Shown piece by piece: positions 56,621 to 64,000 of a DNA stretch of 64,000 bases. The stretch's first letter is position 1, and every line of letters begins with the position of its first letter. A program made the translations under genes and the position numbers. The DNA is from Oscheius tipulae (Eukaryota > Nematoda > Chromadorea > Rhabditida > Rhabditidae), in contig JASJZH010000003.1 in assembly GCA_037178975.1 (NCBI GenBank), positions 2,790,001-2,854,000 of the forward strand, in the 5' to 3' direction. The notes under the pieces were generated by a model. That model was not told the origin of the DNA and ran no database searches. It was given only the letters and a program-made list of their open reading frames with translations.

Positions 56621-59600
56621 ATGTCGAGGACGGACAGACGAAGTGACGGGGTACGTCGTGACCGACGAGATGAGGAGAGGAGACAGCAACGCGATCGGGA
56701 TGACAGGTTGGTTCGAACTTCAAATTTTATTTGAATCTGATTTCTTCTTCATCTCGAGGACTTTCTAGCATACTCTCCATGAACTCAAAGCATCGAATTC
56801 GGAGAATCCATAACTTTCCTGGGGAATACTGCGAAGACGGGCATTTTCGAAATGCGCCTATTAAGATTTTTGTCTTTCTACTGCAAGGGCCACGTATTTC
56901 CTGTCTTAAGAACGACTTATTATCGTTTTCTCTCGAAAACAAGCAAGTCTTGCTATTTCAACCGTTTCTGAACCCCCCCCCCAAAGAAAAAAAAATAACA
57001 TGATTTCACACCAATTACGAGCATTTGCCCATATTCAATTATTCGCTTTCTCTAAAAACTGTTTTACACTTTCCTCACTGATCAGATGACATTCTCCTGC
57101 TACACTCCTGTTTTAATCCCTTTTCAGCAAGCCTCGCCGTGATCACGGTGGTAGTCGCTCGGGAAACGATCGCAGTAGCTCGCACGCACAGCAGTCACAT
57201 CACGGAGGCGGTAGCCAACGAAGCTTCAGCGGTGTAGCCTTTTCTGACTCGGAACTAATGACCGACCTGCCGAAAAAGAAGTTTACCGGACGTTGCCGTC
57301 TTTTTGTTGGAAATCTTCCTAACGAGGTCAAGGAAGCCGAGTTGAAGGAGCTATTTTCGCCTCATGGAGACATTGCCGAGTGCTATCTTTCCGGCAAGGG
57401 ATTCGCGTTCCTAAGAATGGTAACACTTAGTTCTTGTGCTGACTTTTTTCCACTTTTAATTTTTCTTTTTCATCACACTTTTTTGCCAGAAAAAGGTGCA
57501 ACCCTGTTAGGTGGTAAATACCAGCTGTTGATAACGTATTGGACTATCATTTAAGAGAAAAATGTCACTAGATCTTTGAAGATTTTAGTGCATGGACTTC
57601 GCACACTATTGATTTTCTTGTAGACTTTCATTCATACAGGACTGGGGTGATGATTTTATAAATGCGTTCCCATTTTTAGCAGGAAGTTACCCTAATATTC
57701 CAAGGACTATTTATTGGACTTTACTGAACCGATCTCACTTTTAAACTCATTATCTGGACTGCTCATGTACTATGATTCTAAACCAGCTGAACCCGAGAAC
57801 TATGGTGGTGGACTCTTAAAAATGGAACAGGGATTGCACCTTTCTCTTGGCGTTTTTCTCTTGAGCCTGTTTTCTATACACTCTTCTCTCTCATAGGACA
57901 CTCGTGCTAACGCGGAAAGCGCCAAGGAGGCCATCGATGGTAAAGTCATCCACGGTCGTCAAGTTCGAGTCCGTTTCGCTGTTCACGGAGCTGCTCTTCG
58001 CGTCAAGGAACTGTCGCCCACGGTCTCAAATGAGATGCTCTACCACGCCTTTAGTCACTTCGGAGATGTCGAGAGAGCTGTTCACATTGTAGATGAGAAG
58101 GGACGTCCGACGGGAGAGGGAATCGTCGAGTTCGAACGCAAGCCGTCCTGCAACGAAGCTATCGCAGCCATCCGCGAGAAAGTCTTCCTCCTTACAGCGT
58201 TAGTTCATTCCTTTGACTCATTTTCGAGGCAGTCATTGTAATTTTCAAATAAATATAACTGTGGTCTTATTAGGAGCCCGAAGCCCTTGATTGTGGAATT
58301 ACTGGAGCCGAGAGATGAAGACGACGGACTCGCCGAGAGGATGATTCCAAGAACACCTCAATTGAATAAGTAGGTTTTGGACTTTCCCGTAGACTTATCC
58401 TTCTTGAGATCCTTTCGAACTATTTTTTCGCAACCGAACTCAGCGGTCGTTTGTCTTGACGCTGTAGCAAAACTGATTGAATTCTGACCAATCCTTTCGC
58501 AACTTTTCTAATGGACTAATGTTAGGGAACGCGAGCTAGGACCTCGATTTCCCGCTCATAACAGCTTCGAGTTTGTGTACGGGATGAAGTGGAAGGAACT
58601 ATACGAAATGGAGAAACAACGACGCAACCAGATGGAAGAAGACCTGAAGGAAGCCAGAAGCCGCCTCGAACAGGACATGGAACTCGCCTACCAGGACTAT
58701 CAAGCACAGATGCTTCGAGAGGGTCAGTGGGGCTGTCACTTTAGGCTCAATCCTTCTTGTTATGGACTTTTCCAGCGAAGATAGTAGATCTTTGCATCCA
58801 GTGATGGAAGCGTTCATTTATCTCGATTTAAAACGAGGATACGCCAGATTTTGAACCATCGGTAGCGAGAACTGTCGCGAAAGAATGTTTCGAGTTACTT
58901 TAGTGCCTATATACTAAACTTGTATCGTTTTCGTAGCAGACAAGTAAGTCCGCTTTTTTCCTATGCAATCTCCTGAGTGCTAGGAGTTTTGACTACTTTG
59001 AGGGGACTACATGTTCTTGAACCTTTTTGGGTATTGAGGCTTCGGGTGCTGTTGGACTGTTTCATAGATTGTAATCGGTTGTATTCCTATTATAGTAAAC
59101 AATCAGTTTTTCCAGATCTACAACGTCGTCAACAGGAGCTCGAACGCCTAGAAGCTGCTCGTCGTGAGCGTATGTCAACCATGAGATCAGGAGGTCCGAT
59201 GATGGGAGGACCGCCAATGGGTGGTCCAGGAGGACCGATGCCTCATCACTATGGCGGAGGACATCCTGGTAAAATACATTTTCTTCTAGGTAAAAGTTAG
59301 AATTCAGGTGGCTACAATGCGGGAATGCCGCCGCCTGGAATGGGATACGGAGCGCCTCCTCCGTCCGCAGGCGGACCGCCTCCGTTTACACAAGGACCGC
59401 CGCCTTCTCATCACGGAGGTCAAGGGGGGCCGCCTAGGATCCCCATCGAACAACCTAGTTCGTTGTATTTGTGTTCAATAACTGATTTTTTTTTTAGGAG
59501 GTGGAGGACAAGGAGGACCGCCTGGCGGAAGTGCTGGCCGAGTCAGTGGAACGAATATGATCGAAGGAGTTCAGAGACTTTTGTCCATTTTCAAAAACGA

Positions 59601-59766
59601 GCCCGGGGGAGGTAGACCTCAAGGTTTGTCTGTACCCCTTCCTAACTAACATCTCCTATCAGGCGTTCCCCCACCACACATGTTCAAGATGGATCATCCT
59701 GGATCTGGCGGACCCCCTCCTAATCAATACGGCGATTATCCTCCCGAGAAGCGTCTTCGTCGTTGA
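56621..59766 (+). CDS. nono-1: DBHS-family RNA-binding protein (NONO/PSPC1/SFPQ)
   Basis: Nine exons (56621-56706, 57128-57419, 57897-58198, 58274-58369, 58526-58722, 59116-59268, 59308-59457, 59498-59623, 59663-59766) close to 501 residues. An Arg/Asp-rich and His/Ser-rich N-terminus precedes RRM1 (CRLFVGNLPNEV.., KGFAFLRM) and RRM2 (LRVKELSPTVSNEMLYHAF). A NOPS segment (PKPLIVELLEPRDEDDGL..) and a long charged coiled coil (KWKELYEMEKQRRNQMEEDL.., DLQRRQQELERLEAARRERM) follow. The tail is Gly/Pro/Met-rich and ends in the basic signal PPEKRLRR. DBHS dimers act in nuclear transcription and RNA processing and seed paraspeckles in mammals. A TTTGCAG site before 56621 suggests spliced-leader addition; an ATG at 56603 is the alternative start. 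Intron 1 (421 bp) and intron 2 (477 bp) are long. Confidence 0.93.
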
Positions 59767-59977
59767 TTTTCCCTTCCCTTGTTGTGAACTTCCTAATATA
59801 TTTCCCTGGTTCTCATATAAGCTATGAATGCAATTATTTCCAGTAAAGTAGTAAACTCTAGCTACGTCAAAAACAAAACAGCTTCACAAAACGTCGAATT
59901 AATTTACTGAATTTTCAAAGTATATAAGAAAGTAAAACCAGGTTAGCGCAGGGATAAGACAAACCGTTGAAAGGGAA

Positions 59978-60336
59978 TTATTCGTTCTGGGTCGAGGCGT
60001 ATCGATCTTTTTCCTTCATCAGGAAGTTGGCCAGGTACTCGATGGGGTTCTCAGGACGGTCCTTAGCCAGCGATCCGAGCCCCTAGAACGTACCGATTAG
60101 CGAAAGAAATAATATAATGTTACCTGGAGGAGGATCGGGACAACCGTCTGGTCCAGATACTGACGGGTGGGCAGATTGTTCGCAACCGGGCCCAGCACGT
60201 TGGTGGGAGGTGGCGCAGGGGCCGAAGAAGGAGCGGCATTTTCCTGAGGGACCTCGGGCTTCTCGTCGGCAGGAGGAGTAGTGTCCTGGGAATCCATGGC
60301 CTCTGTCTCGTCAATGGGCTTCTGATTCTCTGACAT
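59978..60336 (-). CDS. dpy-30: DPY-30, core subunit of MLL/COMPASS
   Basis: Two minus-strand exons (60124-60336, 59978-60082) give 105 residues. An acidic, Pro/Ala-rich tail (KPIDETEAMDSQDTTPP..) precedes the Dpy-30 dimerisation motif, LPTRQYLDQTVVPILLQ then GLGSLAKDRPENPIEYLANF. The domain forms the X-type helical bundle that binds an amphipathic helix of ASH2. It supports H3K4 methylation and, in C. elegans, dosage compensation. It is tail to tail with nono-1. Confidence 0.97.
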
Positions 60337-61361
60337 CCTGAAAAGGTAACGTGTTGATTAATAAGGAGAGAATAGTAGAAGGTGGAAATGCAAAAAGAAA
60401 ATGACATAACGGCAATCAATAGCTGCTGTTAAAAACAATTCGGCACAACTAAACCATAACGAATGAAATTTCATCAACCCAGCAACAAGTTGTGTTGTAA
60501 AAATGGTCCGAATGTAAATGCTCAATATGGAGAAAGCATATTCGCATGACAGCTGTAAACAAGAGAAAACCTTTTGCTTTGCACAATAGTTGCCATTGCT
60601 AACGGAACAAGGCGCACGTCATGCGCAGAGAAAAACTAAACGTCATGTGGTGAATAACCGCTTCGAAATGCAGAAAACTAACTATTACGGTCCCTACCCG
60701 TCCCTGGCTTTTCAATGTGATCTATGAGCTACTTTTACTTGAACTCGATGATACAATTAAAAAAACGCAAACAAATGACGCAGAATAATATGAAAAAAGC
60801 GAGAGGGAAAACACGAGGGAAGAATGGCAGGTGCCTTTTTCAAAATTGATCACTGGGCGCCTCACGAAAAATTGCGTACCTATTTTTGACTTGACGACCG
60901 CTTCCTTGGTCAAGTGAAGAATGAGCGAGGAAGGGTAAAAAAAAGGTGCACAGTTTATGCTCCCTCTATAGAAGCAAGAATGAACATCATCATTGCGAAT
61001 CACGCAAAAGAGAACAATTTCAACATATCATGCAAGTCCGTTAGCTACACCTTCTCCCACCTCACAATTAGTCGCCCACCGTCTCTCTTGCTAGCCCACA
61101 GAAGTCCCGAACAAGAAAATGCAGTAATGTCGAGCATGGTAACACGCTCAAACTTTAGACCTCTTGTCAAAAAAAGCAGTGTATAACATTTTTATAAAAA
61201 CCAACAATAAAACCAGGCAAAGGGCACTGAATGCCAAACGAAACCGCATTGCAATAAATTAGAAAGAACTTGAGATGGGTCATATATAGTATCACATTGG
61301 AGAACTAGGGTGTGGCAGGAGATGAGATCAGATGGATGGGTAAAAAAGTGAGGCATAATAT
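60337..61361. other. intergenic, no gene found
   Basis: AT-rich sequence holding the 3' end of TAF9 transcripts and the dpy-30 promoter. No exon chain or repeat was recognised. Confidence 0.4.
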
Positions 61362-62075
61362 CTAGTCAAAATCATCGTTTTCAGCCTTTCTTTTCAACAT
61401 ATTTTCTGCGAACCGTGCCTGTACGGCCGGCTGTGTTTCGACGACTTGCGGAGAAGGAATGTACACCATCTGATGCGGATCGGAGCCTCGCCATTCGACG
61501 TTCGGCTGTAGAAGACAAAATCTGAACACATTTTTCCAAACATAACAAAAGAAAGGTACCTGTCATTGGGCAACTTGAGTCCGAAATTGTGTCGTATTTG
61601 TGGAAGTGGTTGACTGTTCTTCTCGGCCGCCATCATGATCAGACGATCTCGATTTGGCGCGTTGTCGTTCAGAGCCCCTGAGTGCACATCATTCGAAGAA
61701 AATCAAGAAAAAATACCGCTGAATTCCATAGCCATTTGGACCTCGCCTTCCTCGATGATCATCTTTCCACAATGCTGTGAAATGGCTCGTGCTCCGGTTA
61801 AAAGTTGAGCTGTCGTCGCATAGGCTATCTGGAAAATTAAGTATTTTTATGTTCCGAAAGGACAGAAAGTCATTCAAAATACTCAAACAGCCGTATTCAG
61901 ATGTCCTAAACTTCTAGAGGCAACGAAGAGCCTTAGCAATTCGAGCAAAACATACATCAAGGAGTTGGCTGAGAACTCGCGGCTCGTATTCGGTAACGCC
62001 GGCCTCTCGGAGAAGAGCCTGCATCCTAGCCACATCTTCACTTCCGCCAGAGGCTGTTCCATTTGTTGCCGACAT
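61362..62075 (-). CDS. taf-9: TAF9, TFIID/SAGA histone-fold subunit
   Basis: Four minus-strand exons (61956-62075, 61717-61828, 61547-61677, 61362-61505) close to 168 residues. The histone fold reads [40 protein letters not shown] and then [20 protein letters not shown]. The TAF9 signature [20 protein letters not shown] (the LPLIK..LPPDRYCL block) follows, and the tail ends [13 protein letters not shown]9 pairs with TAF6 in TFIID and SAGA. The last donor lies after PNDRYLSF (61547); an earlier GT after NDR puts the conserved tail out of frame. TTACAG directly before the ATG suggests spliced-leader addition. The mlc-5 stop is 240 bp upstream on the same strand. Confidence 0.93.
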
Positions 62076-62314
62076 CTGTAACTGATATAAGCTGTGAACC
62101 GATATTTGCGCGAAAGTTATATGGAGAAGAACCATGAAACAATAGGAAAAGATCTCAAAAATGGAAAAGTTCATTGGTAATACATTAAAGTATACAAGTT
62201 GTGTGCTTATGATGATGCTTATAAAGAAGAGACAACACAATGCACAAGGAGGGGAGTTTCGAAGGCAAAATACTGGAAAATAAGTGAAAGAGAGAGGGGT
62301 CTACCACGATGAAA

Positions 62315-62968
62315 TCAGGTGTTCATGACGGCACGGACAAAATCGGAGATGTTCACGTTTCCGTGGCTGTCATTATGGCCGGCCAGCAGCTGATCCACTT
62401 CCTCGTCAGTCAGACGCTCGCCTGAAAGCAGAAGAGGGTTATTGATTGGAAAATAAAGTGAGTTTCAGACTGCTGGTCTTAAAAAATGTTCGTTCCTGGT
62501 AATTCTTCCCTTAAATGGCGGGTACATTCTTCGTCGAAAAGGTATCGAAATTAGTGCAAAAACTGACCCAAAGTGGTGAGCAAGTGCCGAAGTTCGGCCA
62601 CGTTAATCAGTCCATTTCCCTCCTTGTCAAAATGCGAAAGTCCCTCGACGAACTCCTCAACAGAATGCTTCTCCCTATGATTTCCTTTTTTTAACTGAAA
62701 CTATTATATAACCTGTTTTTGCTGACGCTCTGGAATATCGGAACAAAGTCCTCAAAGGTCAGACGGGCCTCCTTGTCGAAGTTGGCGCAGCAACGACCGA
62801 TTTCAGCCTCCGTGGGGTTCTGGCCGAGAGCACGAAGAACATCACCGACCTAAACAAGCATTATATGAGCAAAGTGGTGCATTTAACCTGCTGGACGCTG
62901 ATCTTCTCATCTCCCTTGCTATCGAAATAGCAGAAGACTTCACGGCAGTCGGCCAATTGATCGTCCAT
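62315..62968 (-). CDS. mlc-5: non-muscle/essential myosin light chain
   Basis: Four minus-strand exons (62888-62968, 62713-62849, 62568-62674, 62315-62421) give 143 residues nearly identical to C. elegans MLC-5: [20 protein letters not shown] (first EF hand), [49 protein letters not shown] (third EF hand, its calcium loop degenerate) and [10 protein letters not shown]. It wraps the first IQ motif of a myosin heavy chain and is needed for embryonic morphogenesis in C. elegans. All introns are short. Confidence 0.97.
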
Positions 62969-63779
62969 AGCTGAAAGAAGAGGGGCGTTTTGAAATGAAA
63001 AGGAGACGAGTGGGAGTATATAAGAAGACTGAGTCAGTAAATATTGAATATTCAACGGAAAAGAGCGAATGGGCAATGAGGAATGACGTTTCAATGAGTG
63101 TAAGCGCAAAGGAACAGTAAATTGTAGCTATAAGGGAATGACTAGTGAATAATTATTGATAAAACCTCCAAAAATCAGTGTTTTCTTAGGGATAAATGTT
63201 TCGGATAAATTCCTGTTTCAAAAAACGGTTTTGACCAAATCGATAATTGGGCGGGAGGGGTGCGAAAGAGGCTGGGCGATTTGACCGGCCCGCCGGCTGA
63301 CTGGCCGGCGATGACTAAGTCTCGCATACACACACAGCCTTAGCTGGGGTGAGAGAGAGAGCGTCCTTGCGCTCTAGATTTCTACCCGTGGTTGCGAGAG
63401 ACTGTCCACACCGTTCCCGGAGAGATAAGCAAAGATTGTTGAGCGGCCGATGTGTGGCCTCGAGCGACAAGAGACAGGTGTTCCTTCGCGACATTTTCAC
63501 TCAGACCCTATTTACCGACTGCGCCTTTTGGGAACCACGGCCGACTCCGCTTCGAAATGAGCAAAGTTATATTGAATGCTTAGCCAAAAATTGAAAGAAG
63601 GCAAGAGCAAGGGTAAAGATGCTGATTACAAAGCTGTTATCACTTGCCAGCGGAATTTAACGGCTCAACCCGATAGTATCTTGAGCGACAAATAATCAAA
63701 TAACTTTATGAACACAGGAGAAAAATACTAAAGTAGGTACCGGTAACAGTCGAAGAAAAGATCGGATATGGGAAAAAGA
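62969..63779. other. promoter-like intergenic region
   Basis: It includes a GC-rich block (63250-63312, with GCCCGCCGGCTGACTGGCCGG) and a GAGAGAGAGAG run at 63351, upstream of mlc-5 and downstream of the partial gene. No exon was found. Confidence 0.4.
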
Positions 63780-63984
63780 TCAGTCGGAGATGTCACCGAC
63801 TACGAAGGATACCTCGAAGTCTTCCTGCATCAGGGCGAATTCGGCTGCTCGTTCATTCAGAACAGCTGAAATAGGTCAAATTGGTAAAAAAAAACATGTA
63901 CATGAACATACTCAGTTTGAATTTGCCGTGAGTGAATATGAACTGGCTGAAGAAGTTGTAGACGGGCTTAACGTAGAGTTTCGC
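63780..63984 (-). CDS. C-terminal exons of an unrecognised gene (partial)
   Basis: Two exons (63912-63984 and 63780-63865) join in phase to read KLYVKPVYNFFSQFIFTHGK.. and ERAAEFALMQEDFEVSFVV.., then a stop at 63780. The acceptor at 63985-63990 (TTTCAG) shows more exons beyond the window. The end is hydrophobic then acidic. Family unknown. Confidence 0.6.
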
Positions 63985-64000
63985 CTGAAACCATGTGGCC

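Noticed and set aside
1-64000. CRISPR arrays, bacterial operons, riboswitches
   Set aside because: Pervasive short spliceosomal introns show a eukaryotic nuclear sequence; no regularly spaced direct repeats were seen.

Overview
The window is nuclear DNA of a rhabditid (Caenorhabditis-like) nematode. The evidence is very small introns (mostly 35-55 bp, GT..TTTAG/TTCAG), pyrimidine-AG sites directly in front of start codons that look like spliced-leader acceptors, lineage-expanded serpentine receptors, O-acyltransferase and worm-type casein/tau-tubulin kinase families, and a 91-residue SUMO and a 143-residue myosin light chain that read almost like the C. elegans proteins. Exons were joined by eye from splice signals, reading phase and family alignment; each multi-exon model given with exact coordinates closes in one frame.

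Layout. 1-8.3 kb: the end of an unrecognised gene, a Tudor-domain gene, two small hypothetical genes, SUMO (smo-1), and two GPCR genes facing tail to tail (a chemoreceptor and an FMRFamide/myosuppressin-type receptor). 8.3-17 kb: a gene-poor, repeat-bearing stretch with a large fold-back element and a small one. 17-28.2 kb: a Str-type chemoreceptor, a degenerate RTE retrotransposon, a small membrane-protein gene broken by TGA, a divergent histone H3 with CENP-A features, more repeats, and a 15-exon O-acyltransferase. 28.7-33.5 kb: ribosome-maturation GTPase EFL1, carrying a U6-type snRNA in one intron, then complex I subunit NDUFA5. 35-43 kb: a small hypothetical gene, an arrestin-domain gene, an unusual alpha-tubulin and an AKTIP/FTS adaptor, which lies beside a near-perfect 148-bp inverted repeat. 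43.6-54.1 kb: same-strand genes spaced like a nematode operon (a 40-residue membrane peptide, SepSecS, Ski2 helicase, a divergent DEAD-box helicase); one Ski2 intron contains a complete antisense kinase gene and a small sense ORF. 54.2-64 kb: CDK5RAP1, the DBHS protein NONO-1, DPY-30, TAF9, essential myosin light chain MLC-5, and the C-terminus of an unrecognised gene.

Functional themes: RNA metabolism and translation (EFL1, U6, SepSecS, Ski2, DEAD-box, CDK5RAP1, NONO-1), chromatin and transcription (CENP-A-like H3, DPY-30, TAF9, Tudor), cytoskeleton and transport (alpha-tubulin, kinase, AKTIP/FTS, myosin light chain) and chemosensation or peptide signalling (three GPCRs, arrestin). The points that most deserve follow-up are the CENP-A-like histone with an H3-type N-terminus, the U6-like gene with an altered ACAGAGA box inside EFL1, and the gene-in-intron arrangement of Ski2.
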